A stretch of 64,000 bases of DNA. Origin: Agromyces soli (GTDB taxonomy: Bacteria > Actinomycetota > Actinomycetes > Actinomycetales > Microbacteriaceae). How positions within the stretch are numbered: the first letter of the stretch is position 1; every line of letters begins with the position of its first letter. The notes beneath the pieces are model-generated. The model was given only the letters and a program-made list of their open reading frames with translations, had not been told where the DNA came from and searched no databases. Below are positions 54,870 through 62,800 of this stretch, in pieces. The stretch spans positions 3,162,001 through 3,226,000 of the forward strand of contig NZ_CP094533.1 of the NCBI RefSeq assembly GCF_022811605.1. Direction: 5' to 3'. The position numbers and the translations under genes are program-made.

Positions 54870-55858
54870 CCGTCACCAGTTACCGCCAGGCCCTGCACGA
54901 CGCCCTCCGTGAAGAGCTCCTCCGCGACGAGGATGTACTGCTCATGGGCGAGGAGATCGGTCGCTTCGAGGGCTCGTACAAGATCACCGCCGGGCTCCTC
55001 GCGGAGTTCGGGGCGAAGCGCGTCCGCGACACCCCGATCGCCGAGGAGGGCTTCACCGGGGCGGCCGTCGGCGCCGCGATGCTCGGCCTGCGCCCCGTGG
55101 TCGAGATCATGACCATCAACTTCTCGCTGCTCGCGCTCGACCAGATCGTGAACCACGCGGCGAAGATCTACGGCATGTTCGGCGGGCAGGCGCGGGTGCC
55201 GCTCGTCATCCGCACCCCGGGAGGCGGCGGGCAGCAGCTCGGCGCGACGCACTCGCAGAACGTCGAGCTGTACTACGCCTTCGTTCCCGGTCTGAAGGTC
55301 GTCGCCCCCGCGACACCGGCCGACGCGAAGGCCCTCATGCTCGCGGCGATCCGCGACGACGACCCAGTGCTGGTGCTCGAGAACCTCGCGCTGTACAACA
55401 CGAGCGGCGAGGTGCCGGACGATCTCGAGCCCGCCGAGATCGGCCGGGCTGCGGTCACCAGGACGGGCAGCGACGTGACCATCGTGGCCTACTCGCGGAT
55501 GGCGGTCGTCGCCCTCGAGGTCGCCGAACGGCTCGCCGCGGAGGGCATCGACGCCGAAGTCGTCGACCTGCGGAGCCTGCGTCCCCTCGACCGCGACACG
55601 ATCATCGCCTCGGTGCGCAAGACGAACTGCGCCGTCGTGCTCGAGGACGACTGGCTCACCTACGGCATCGGAGCGGAGATCGCCGCCACCATCGGGGACG
55701 GCGCGTTCGACTGGCTGGATGCCCCGGTGCGCCGCGTCGCGATGGCCGAGGTGCCGATGCCCTATGCGAAGAGTCTCGAGCTCGCCGCACTCCCCTCGGC
55801 GGACGACGCGGCCGCCGCCATCCGCGAGACCGTCGACGCCGTCGCCCGGCGCCGCTGA
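54866..55858 (+). CDS. 2-oxoacid (pyruvate/acetoin) dehydrogenase E1 component, beta subunit
   Basis: Partner of the E1 alpha subunit, 330 residues. The GTG overlaps the alpha gene stop (GTGA), which fits equal production of both subunits. Motifs are LLMGEEIGRFEGSYKITAGLL (core MGEEIGRFEGSYKIT, about 27-41), DTPIAEEGFTGAAVGAAMLGLRPVVEIM (Glu in IAEEGFTG activates TPP), HSQNVELYYAFVPGLKVVAPATPADAK (core HSQNVELYYAFVPGLKVV) and EVVDLRSLRPLDRDTI. The C-terminal transketolase domain is complete. Twelve to fifteen nt separate it from the E2 gene. Confidence 0.93.
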   Translation: MTVTSYRQALHDALREELLRDEDVLLMGEEIGRFEGSYKITAGLLAEFGAKRVRDTPIAEEGFTGAAVGAAMLGLRPVVEIMTINFSLLALDQIVNHAAKIYGMFGGQARVPLVIRTPGGGGQQLGATHSQNVELYYAFVPGLKVVAPATPADAKALMLAAIRDDDPVLVLENLALYNTSGEVPDDLEPAEIGRAAVTRTGSDVTIVAYSRMAVVALEVAERLAAEGIDAEVVDLRSLRPLDRDTIIASVRKTNCAVVLEDDWLTYGIGAEIAATIGDGAFDWLDAPVRRVAMAEVPMPYAKSLELAALPSADDAAAAIRETVDAVARRR

Positions 55859-55872
55859 GCAGGAAGACCGCC

Positions 55873-57045
55873 ATGATCGACATCCTCATGCCCCGCCTCT
55901 CGGACACCATGACCGAGGGCGCCATCGCCGCCTGGCACAAGCAGCCGGGCGACGCGGTCTCCCCCGGCGAGCTCCTCGTCGAGATCGAGACCGACAAGGC
56001 CCTCATGGAGCAGGAGGCCTACGAGGCCGGCACGCTCGTCGAGATCCTCGTGCAGGTCGGCGAGAACGTGCCGATCGGCACGCCGATCGCGCGCCTCGAC
56101 GATGGACGGGCAACGTCCGCTCCTGCGCCGGAGCCCGCTGCCGATCGCCGGGCGGCCAGCCCGCTCGTGCGCCGGATCGCCCGCGAACGCGGCCTCGACC
56201 TCGCCGACATCCCCGGCTCGGGGCCTGGCGGCCGCATCGTCCGCGCCGATCTCGACACCCCTCCGCCCGGCCCCGTGAGCCCGGCTGGCTCCCCGAGCCC
56301 GACTGGTTCCCCGAGCCCGACTGGTTCCCCGAGCCCGTCGAAGGGCACCCCCTCGACAGCGATCCCCTTCGACGCCATCCGCCGCACCATCGCCGCCCGT
56401 CTGACCGGCAGTGCGACGACCGTGCCGAGCTTCACCGCCACGGCATCGGCGAACGTCGAGGAGCTCTTCGCACTTCGCGTCCGCGTGAACGAGGCAGCGG
56501 TCGACGACGAGCCGCGGATCAGCGTCAACGACCTGCTCGTCCGCGCCGTCGCCCTGGCCTTGCGCGCGCATCCGGGCGTCAACGCCTCCTACTCCGCCGA
56601 GGGCGGCGGCGCCACGGTGCGGCACGACGGCATTCACCTGGGGATCGCGATCGCCTCGCCGGCCGGGCTCGTCGTGCCCGTCGTGCGCGACGCCGATCGC
56701 CTCGCTGTGCGGGCCATCGCGACGTCCACGCGCGAGCTCGGCCGTCGCGCCGCGGAGCGGGCGCTCGCACCGGACGAGCTCGCAGACGGCACGTTCACGA
56801 TCAGCAACCTCGGCATGTACGGCGTGGAGCACTTCACCGCGATCATCAACCCGCCGCAGGGCGCGATCCTCGCCGTCGGCGCGGCCCGACCCGAGCTCGC
56901 CCTCGTCGACGGCATCCCGGTCGAGCGACGACGACTGCGGTACACCCTCACCTCGGACCACCGCATCATCGACGGCGCATTGGCCGCGGAGTTCCTCGCG
57001 ACGCTCACCGGCCTGCTGGAGCATCCATTCCGGATCGTCGCGTGA
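55873..57045 (+). CDS. Dihydrolipoamide acetyltransferase E2 component
   Basis: Acyltransferase core of the complex, 390 residues. The lipoyl domain (about 1-75) has the lipoyl lysine in EIETDKALMEQE (K42). A short linker is followed by the E1/E3-binding domain ASPLVRRIARERGLDLADIPGSGPGGRI (core PLVRRIARERGLDLADIPG, about 95-113). A Ser/Pro/Gly linker made of repeats (SPSPTGSPSPTGSPSPS, about 137-155) leads to the catalytic domain, with SVNDLLVRAVALALR and the active site SDHRIIDGALAAEFL (His and Asp of HxxxDG). The linker coincides with an 18-bp DNA repeat. No E3 gene is in this operon; a dihydrolipoamide dehydrogenase must come from elsewhere. Confidence 0.93.
   Translation: MIDILMPRLSDTMTEGAIAAWHKQPGDAVSPGELLVEIETDKALMEQEAYEAGTLVEILVQVGENVPIGTPIARLDDGRATSAPAPEPAADRRAASPLVRRIARERGLDLADIPGSGPGGRIVRADLDTPPPGPVSPAGSPSPTGSPSPTGSPSPSKGTPSTAIPFDAIRRTIAARLTGSATTVPSFTATASANVEELFALRVRVNEAAVDDEPRISVNDLLVRAVALALRAHPGVNASYSAEGGGATVRHDGIHLGIAIASPAGLVVPVVRDADRLAVRAIATSTRELGRRAAERALAPDELADGTFTISNLGMYGVEHFTAIINPPQGAILAVGAARPELALVDGIPVERRRLRYTLTSDHRIIDGALAAEFLATLTGLLEHPFRIVA
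56291..56345. repeat. 18-bp tandem repeat inside the E2 linker, REP-like
   Basis: CCCCGAGCCCGACTGGTT occurs twice in tandem (56291-56308, 56309-56326), followed by CCCCGAGCCCGTCGAAGGG (56327-56345). The last part resembles a dispersed CTTCGACGGGCTCGGGG-type repeat common between genes in high-GC genomes. It keeps the reading frame and encodes the flexible linker. Confidence 0.7.
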
Positions 57046-57052
57046 GACCGGC

Positions 57053-57078
57053 GGCGACGGCGTTCAGGCGTCGTCGCC
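57053..57078. terminator. Hairpin between convergent E2 and hxlR genes
   Basis: GGCGACGGCG and CGTCGTCGCC pair (one G-T) around a 6-nt loop that contains the hxlR stop codon. Confidence 0.4.
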
Positions 57079-57492
57079 GTCGAATTCGGCTCGCGCGTCG
57101 AGGATGGCCCGGTGGTGCTCGGCCGCCCACGCGGCGAGCGCGATCGCGGGTTCGGAGAGGGAACGACCGAGTGGCGTGACCGCGTACTCGACCCGCGGCG
57201 GGATCTCCGCGTAGCTCGTGCGCGAGACGAGTCCGTCGCGCTGCAGGCTGCGCAGCGTCTGGGTGAGCATGCGGTGCGAGATGCCGTCGACGCGGCGCTG
57301 GATCTCGGTGAAGCGCAGCGGACCGTCGTGCAGGAGGCCGATGACGAGCAGACTCCATTTGTCGCCCACGCGGGCGAGGATCTCGCGGATGACCCGGCTC
57401 GCCGGATGGTCGGTGCTGCACGAGGCGGCTCCCTCGCCATCGGCACCCGACGGCGGGAACGGCAGCGTGCGGGAGACGGCCGGGTCGCTCAT
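57064..57492 (-). CDS. HxlR family transcriptional regulator
   Basis: Winged helix-turn-helix regulator of 142 residues from the ATG at 57492. Family signatures are VIREILARVGDKWSLLVIGLLHDGPLRFTEIQRRVDGISHRMLTQTLRSLQRDGLV; the cores are GDKWSLLVIGLL, GPLRFTEIQRRVDGISHRML and LTQTLRSLQRDGLV. PPRVEYAVTPLGRSL forms the wing. One cysteine near the N-terminus (AASCSTDHP) is in the position of the redox- or electrophile-sensing Cys of HypR/YodB-type members, which suggests thiol stress sensing (inference). It is divergent from the doxX-like gene, with a perfect inverted repeat between them. A longer upstream start lacks support. Confidence 0.88.
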   Translation of the reverse strand: MSDPAVSRTLPFPPSGADGEGAASCSTDHPASRVIREILARVGDKWSLLVIGLLHDGPLRFTEIQRRVDGISHRMLTQTLRSLQRDGLVSRTSYAEIPPRVEYAVTPLGRSLSEPAIALAAWAAEHHRAILDARAEFDGDDA

Positions 57493-57590
57493 GTGCACCT
57501 TCCCGCGGCCCGCCCTGATCGATGCCCCGGTCACGCACCTCGAGGTGCGTGACGCACGGAGAAGTGCCGGGTCCGCATCCATTACAGTAC

Positions 57591-57615
57591 CTGATCGTGC
57601 GTTACACACGATCAG
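57591..57615. promoter_or_regulatory. Inverted-repeat operator between hxlR and doxX-like genes
   Basis: CTGATCGTG (57591-57599) and CACGATCAG (57607-57615) form a perfect 9-bp inverted repeat with a 7-nt spacer between the divergent genes. It is the expected site for the HxlR protein. Confidence 0.7.
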
Positions 57616-57637
57616 TAACTATTAGGGAGCCCCTCGC

Positions 57638-57997
57638 ATGATCATCGCCCTCTGGGTCATCACCGGCCTGCTCGCCGCACTCTTCGTCATGGCCGGCTCG
57701 ATGAAGGCCGTGACGCCGTACGAGCGCGTGCACGAGCGCATGGGCTGGGTCGAGGAGGTGACCGCACCGCAGCTGAAGACGATCGGCATCCTCGAGGTGA
57801 TCGGCGCGATCGGCCTGATCCTGCCGGCCGCGACGGGCGTGGCGCCGTGGCTCACCCCCGTCGCCGCCTTCGCGCTCGCCGTCATGATGGTCGTCGCGGT
57901 CGCGCTGCACATGCGCCGGCGCGAGCCGTTCGCACCGAGCCTCGTGCTCGGTGTTGCAGCCGTCCTGGTCGGCATCGGCTGGGTCGCCTTCGGTTGA
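57638..57997 (+). CDS. DoxX family membrane protein
   Basis: Four-helix membrane protein of 119 residues. It begins MIIALWVITGLLAALFVMAGSMKAVTPYERV (cores ALWVITGLLAALFVMAGSMK), followed by LKTIGILEVIGAIGLILPA, which is the DoxX-like signature G..E..GAIGLILP, then two more hydrophobic segments (about 70-88 and 98-117). DoxX-like proteins are often induced by oxidative or electrophile stress and in some systems pair with thiol or quinone reductases. The ATG has TTAGGGAG upstream. Divergent HxlR control is likely from the shared operator. Confidence 0.9.
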   Translation: MIIALWVITGLLAALFVMAGSMKAVTPYERVHERMGWVEEVTAPQLKTIGILEVIGAIGLILPAATGVAPWLTPVAAFALAVMMVVAVALHMRRREPFAPSLVLGVAAVLVGIGWVAFG

Positions 57998-58145
57998 GCG
58001 GGCGTCGGCTGAGCGACGGGCGGGCTGCGCGCCCGTAGCATCCTCGGCCGGCATCGGCCACCCCCTCGCAGCCTCCGCGCGTCGGACGCAGAGTGGAGTC
58101 ATCCCCCAACGGGACACCCACCACCACCGACGAAAGGACGGACGG

Positions 58146-58694
58146 ATGACGCACCTCAGCGGACAGCGCGTGGCCTTCCTCGCCACCGACGGATTCGAGG
58201 ACAGCGAGCTCACGAGCCCGTGGGAGGCGGTGACGGGCGCCGGAGCGACCGCGACGATGGTCGCGCCGGAAGCCTCGGAGATCACCGGCAAGAAGGGGCA
58301 CGTGCAGCGCGTCGACGTGCGGGCCGGCGCTGCGAGCGCCGACGACTTCGATGCGCTCGTGCTGCCGGGCGGCGTGGTGAACGCCGACCATCTCCGACTC
58401 GACCGCGACTCGATCGACTTCGCGCGCGCCTTCTTCGAGCAGCACAAGCCCGTCGGCGTGATCTGCCACGGCGCCTGGATCCTCATCGAGGCCGGCGTCG
58501 TCGACGGGCGCACGATCACGAGCTACCCGAGCCTCGCCACCGACCTCAAGAACGCCGGAGCGAACTGGGTCGACGAGGAGGTCGTCGTCGACCAGGGCCT
58601 GGTGTCGAGCCGCACCCCCGACGACCTGCCCGCCTTCAACGCGAAGGTCGTCGAGGAGATCGGCGAGGGCACCCACGCCGGCCAGACGGCCTGA
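58146..58694 (+). CDS. DJ-1/PfpI family protein
   Basis: Protein of the type-1 glutamine amidotransferase-like DJ-1/PfpI (YhbO/YajL) group, 182 residues. The nucleophile is in VGVICHGAWIL (Cys about 105, with the adjacent His), the Glu of the elbow region is in TDGFEDSELTSPWEA (about 15-29), and VLPGGVVNADHLR and TSYPSLATDLKNAGANWVDEEVVVD (cited in part) complete the fold. Members act as chaperones or deglycases against methylglyoxal damage; the exact role is uncertain. The ATG has AAAGGACGG upstream. A strong terminator follows. Confidence 0.93.
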   Translation: MTHLSGQRVAFLATDGFEDSELTSPWEAVTGAGATATMVAPEASEITGKKGHVQRVDVRAGAASADDFDALVLPGGVVNADHLRLDRDSIDFARAFFEQHKPVGVICHGAWILIEAGVVDGRTITSYPSLATDLKNAGANWVDEEVVVDQGLVSSRTPDDLPAFNAKVVEEIGEGTHAGQTA

Positions 58695-58706
58695 CCCCAC
58701 CCACGA

Positions 58707-58739
58707 ACGCCCCGGCAGATCCTGGATCTGCCGGGGCGT
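58707..58739. terminator. Strong terminator between DJ-1-like and SRPBCC genes
   Basis: ACGCCCCGGCAGATCC and its complement form a 15-16-bp stem with a minimal loop, followed by TTTCCC on the plus strand. It serves the convergent pair. Confidence 0.8.
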
Positions 58740-58772
58740 TTCCCGTCGATGGGCGGATGCCTCGCCCGCATC

Positions 58773-59255
58773 TCAGCGGTAGAAGCCCTCGCGGAGGTTG
58801 ATGCCGTGCTCGACCCAGGCCTTCAGAGCCGAGAGCATGCCGGTCCATCCCTCGCAGTTGCCGAAGGCGTGCTGCGCGCCGCCCTCCGTGAGCTTCCACG
58901 CCGACTCGGTGATCGTCACGAGCGTGCGACGGTCGTCATCGATGGGCTCGAATTCGAAGGTCGTGCGCGTCGCGGCGGCGCCGCCGTCGGCCGTGCCCGG
59001 CGCAGCGTCCCACTCGATCACGATGCGTCGCGGCGGCTCGGCCTCGATGACGCGAACCGGGAATCGGCCCGGGAAGTCTGCGAAATCCCAACTGACCTCC
59101 TCGCCGGCGTCGAGCCGGCCGCGCGCGCCGCCGGTCGTGAAGTAGCGGGAGAGCTGCGCGGGGTCGGCGACGGCCTCGTAGACCTCGGCGCAGGGTCTCG
59201 CGACCCGGCCGGACACGGTGAAGGCGAGTCGTTGGAGCGCAGCATCCTCATTCAT
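58773..59255 (-). CDS. SRPBCC (AHSA1-like) domain protein
   Basis: Small hydrophobic-ligand-binding or START-like protein, 160 residues. The pattern includes FTVSGRVARPCAEVYEAVADPAQLSRYFTTG (core PCAEVYEAVADPAQLSRYF), WDFADFPGRFPVRVIEAEPPRRIVIEWD (cited in part), TTFEFEPIDDDRRTLVTITESAW and GWTGMLSALKAWVEHGINL, the C-terminal helix. Genes of this type are regularly paired with ArsR regulators, as here, where the ArsR gene is divergent with only 16 nt between start codons. Ligand unknown. The start is predicted to be leaderless or nearly so. Confidence 0.9.
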   Translation of the reverse strand: MNEDAALQRLAFTVSGRVARPCAEVYEAVADPAQLSRYFTTGGARGRLDAGEEVSWDFADFPGRFPVRVIEAEPPRRIVIEWDAAPGTADGGAAATRTTFEFEPIDDDRRTLVTITESAWKLTEGGAQHAFGNCEGWTGMLSALKAWVEHGINLREGFYR

Positions 59256-59271
59256 GTTGTATTTTTATCAC
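59256..59271. promoter_or_regulatory. 16-bp divergent promoter with overlapping leaderless -10 elements
   Basis: The whole gap between the two ATG codons is an AT-rich 16-mer in a GC-rich genome. TATTTT lies 6 nt before the arsR ATG (59260-59265), and on the minus strand TAAAAA lies 6 nt before the SRPBCC ATG (59267-59262). Both genes would make leaderless mRNAs from overlapping -10 boxes, with -35 regions inside each other's coding sequence. Confidence 0.6.
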
Positions 59272-59631
59272 ATGACTCAGGATGCCGGAAGCCCCGCCGC
59301 GGACGACGATGCCGTCTTCAAGGCGCTCGCCGCACCCGTGCGGCGGCGGATGCTCGACGCGCTGCGCGAGTCGTCCCTCACGACCGGCGCCCTCTGCGCC
59401 CGCTTCTCCGAACTCGACCGCACCACCGTGCTGCAGCACCTGCGCGTCCTCGAGGAGGCCGAGCTCGTCACCGGTCGAAAGATCGGACGGGAGCGCCACC
59501 TCGCGCTCGCCCCCCTGCCGATCAAGCGCATCCACGACCGCTGGATCAGCGGCTACATGCAGGCCGCGGTCGACCTGCTCGACCACCTCGACCTGCCGGA
59601 CGCCGGGGCGACCGAGCACCCCCACCGCTGA
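59272..59631 (+). CDS. ArsR family transcriptional regulator
   Basis: Winged helix-turn-helix repressor of 119 residues. The domain is at about 12-90: DAVFKALAAPVRRRMLDALRESSLTTGALCARFSELDRTTVLQHLRVLEEAELVTGRKIGRERHLALAPLPI (cores KALAAPVRRRMLDALRE, LDRTTVLQHLRVLEEAELV, GRERHLALAPLP). There is one cysteine in the recognition region but no CxC metal site, so it is not a typical arsenic sensor. It belongs to the ArsR group that partners SRPBCC proteins. Likely autoregulates the divergent pair. Confidence 0.9.
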   Translation: MTQDAGSPAADDDAVFKALAAPVRRRMLDALRESSLTTGALCARFSELDRTTVLQHLRVLEEAELVTGRKIGRERHLALAPLPIKRIHDRWISGYMQAAVDLLDHLDLPDAGATEHPHR

Positions 59632-59894
59632 TCGGAACCGGGAACGGGCCATCGCGCGACTCTGGCAAGAATGCCGCCCACCTCAGGGATCCCAAATCCT
59701 GAGCGCGACGTCACGAGCGACAGCGAGCGTCGACTTCGCCGCGGCGCTTCGCGCCCGCCGCCCCCATGCATCCCTGTTGCGTCAACGCCGTCGGCAAAGT
59801 GCATGATGCGCAGCATACCAGTAGGATGGCCAAGCATTGGCATCCCGTCGTGCGCGCACTCGGCAGGCGGGGAATCACGTTGGGAGACGCGCAG
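59632..59894 (+). promoter_or_regulatory. Upstream region of the DUF11 surface protein
   Basis: This 263-nt stretch holds an imperfect hairpin CTCAGGGAT/ATCCTGAG (59681-59703), possibly the arsR terminator. TTGCGT and CATGAT are spaced 18 bp near 59779-59808, a weak promoter. An in-frame ATG at 59826 could extend the next gene by 23 codons, but it has no proper ribosome binding site. I see no RNA gene here. Confidence 0.35.
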
Positions 59895-62800
59895 ATGAAG
59901 AAGCCCGCACGACGAGAGCGGCGGCGCATGGCCGCGACGACCGTGCTCGGCCTCCTCGCGACCTTGTTCGTCGCCCCGATCTCGGCGACCTCCGACGCGC
60001 TCCCGGCGATCGCCGCGACGACGTTCGACTGCACCTCCGTGTACTCCTTGCGTGCCCCGTCCCCGAACAACTACCTGATGGAGGTCGACCCGGGCACCGG
60101 GGTCGCGACGAATGTCGGCAGGTTCGACAACAGCGGGAGCACGACGAACCTCAACGCGCTGGGCTTCACCGGGGACGGGCGTCGCGCGATCGCCGCGGGC
60201 CAGACCGGCACGTATCTGCTCATGATGGACCCCGACGGAACCACCACCGCGCTGGTCCGCGGTCTGCCCAACGCCGCCGTCAACGTCACCCACGGCGCCG
60301 TCAACACCGCCGCGAACGTGTACTACTACGGCGGATTCAGCGGCTCCACCGCCTACGTCTACGGCTACGACCTGGGTGCCGACGAGTACCTCGGCCTCGT
60401 CGCGCGCGGCAGTGTCCCCGGCGGCAACAACGGCGACTGGGCGTTCGACAGCACGGGGTACCTCTACGTCATCGCGGGCGGCAACGGCGGCAACACGCTC
60501 TCGGTGGTCAAGCAGCAGCTGCCGACCACCTCGCAACCGCAGCCGCGCGCCATCACGGGCGAGACGCTGACCACGATCAACACCCCGAACAACAACATCA
60601 ACGGCATCGCCTTCGGCGGTGACGGGTACCTCTACATGGCGAGCGGCACCACCTGGTACCAGGCGAACCCGAGCACCGGGCAGGTCATCTCGCAGCGGGC
60701 GCTCACCGGCGACAACCGGAACGACTCCGGCGACCTCGGCTCGTGCGCGAGCCCGAACACGATCTCGGTCCGCAAGGCGTTCCCCGAGGGGCGCGTCGAC
60801 GCCGCCGACCAGGTCACCCTGGAGGTCACGGGCGGCGGCATCACCCGTGGCAACCGGGCCACCACCTCGGGCTCCAAGCAGGGTGTTCAGGACGACCCCG
60901 CGATGATCGCGGGGCCCGTGATCGGACTCGGCGGCGAGACCTACCGAGTCACCGAGAGCGGAGCGGGCGCCGACGAACGATACGTGCGCAGCTGGCGGTG
61001 CGTCGACACGAACTCGAACCGAGAGCTCGCGCGAGGAGGGGGCACCTCGGGCGAGTTCGTGCTGCCGTCCGGCTCCGCGGTCGTCTGCACCTTCACGAAC
61101 GACGCCCAGCGTCCATCCGTCGGCCTGACCAAGACGGCGGGGACGCCGACGGACGTCAACGACAACGGCATCACCGATGCCGGGGACACGATCGCCTACG
61201 AGTTCCTGGTCGAGAACACCGGCAACACGATCCTCACGGACCCCACGGTCGACGACCCGAAGCTCGGCGCGGTCACCTGCCCCGCCGTCGCACTCGAGCC
61301 GGGCGAATCGGTGAGCTGCACCGCGCCGGTCTACACGATCACCGCCGACGACGAGGATGCCGGCTCGGTCGACAACACCGCGACCGCGGCGGCGACGCCT
61401 CCGAACGGGCTTCCGCAGGTCTCCTCCCGTCCGTCATCGACCTCGACTCCGGTCGAGCGTGCGGCACCGGCGCTCGCCATCGAGAAGTCGGCCGAACCGC
61501 AGGACGCGGCGAGCTATCAGGAGGGGCAGGAGATCACCTACTCCTTCGTCGTCCGCAATACCGGCAACGTCACCGTCGCAGACATCGACGTCACCGAATC
61601 GGACTTCTCCGGAACGGGAACCCTCTCCGCGCTCAGCTGCCCTGCCGACCGGACGCTCGCTCCGAACACCTCGTTCGTGTGCACGGCGAGCTACACGCTC
61701 ACGCAGGCGGACGTCGACGCCGGCGAGGTCACCAACGCCGCGACGGCGTCCGGCGACGCGCCCGACGGGGCTCCGGTCGACGCGCCCGAAGACACCGCCC
61801 GGATCCCCGTCGAGGCAGACCCGCAGATCGCACTCGAGAAGTCGGTCACCCCGAGCGCGCCCGCCGGCCCGGGCGAGACGGTCACGTACGAGTTCGTGAT
61901 CACCAACACCGGCAACGTGAGCCTCACCGACCCGACGATCGACGAGACCGCGTTCGGCGGCAGCGGCGCTCCGCCCGAGGTGAGCTGCCCGAGCGGGGTG
62001 CTGCGCCCCGGAGAGGTCGTGATCTGCACGGCGAGCTACGTCATCACGCAGACTGACGCCGACGCCGGCGGATTCGAGAACACGGCGACGGCCACCGCGA
62101 TTCCGCCGGCCGGCTCCGAGCCCCCGGTCTCCGCTCCGTCCACCGCCGAGGTCGCCATCGCCGCTCGTCCCGACCTGGACCTGCGGAAGTCCGCCTCGCC
62201 GGAGACGATCGGACGGGCCGGCGAGACGGTCACCTACTCGTTCGAGGTCACGAACCGCGGCAACGTCACCCTCCGCGACCTCGAGGTCGCGGAGGGACAG
62301 TTCTCCGGCACCGGCGAGCTGAGCGCCATCGACTGCCCGGTGACGAGCCTCGCAGCAGGCGAGACCACGACCTGCACCGCCACCTATCAGGTGACCCAGG
62401 AGGATGTCGACACGGGAACGATCGCCAACTCCGCCACCGTGGGCGGCACCTCGCCCAACGGGGAGACCGTGCCCTCGCCGCCCTCCAGGGCGACCGTCGA
62501 CGCTCCGCCGTCCCCTGCGGTCGAGCTCGAGAAACTCGCCGATCCGACCACTGCCAGCGCCGCCGGCGCGACGATCCAGTACGACTTCGTGGTGCGCAAC
62601 ACCGGAAATGTCACGCTCCACGAGCTCACCATCGACGAGAACGACTTCAGCGGTTCCGGCCAGCTCAGTGCGATCACCTGCCCGGGCGACGCCTTGGCAC
62701 CCGGCGCCGAGATGACCTGCCACGCCGACTACACCCTCTCGCAGGACGACGTCGATGCCGGCGTCGTCACGAACACCGCTACCGCACGCGGAAACTCTCC

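Noticed and set aside
59826-59894. ATG at 59826 as start of the DUF11 protein
   Set aside because: It is in frame, but it would put 23 residues before the signal peptide and has no ribosome binding site at proper distance. The ATG at 59895 has GGGAG at 8 nt and a normal signal peptide.
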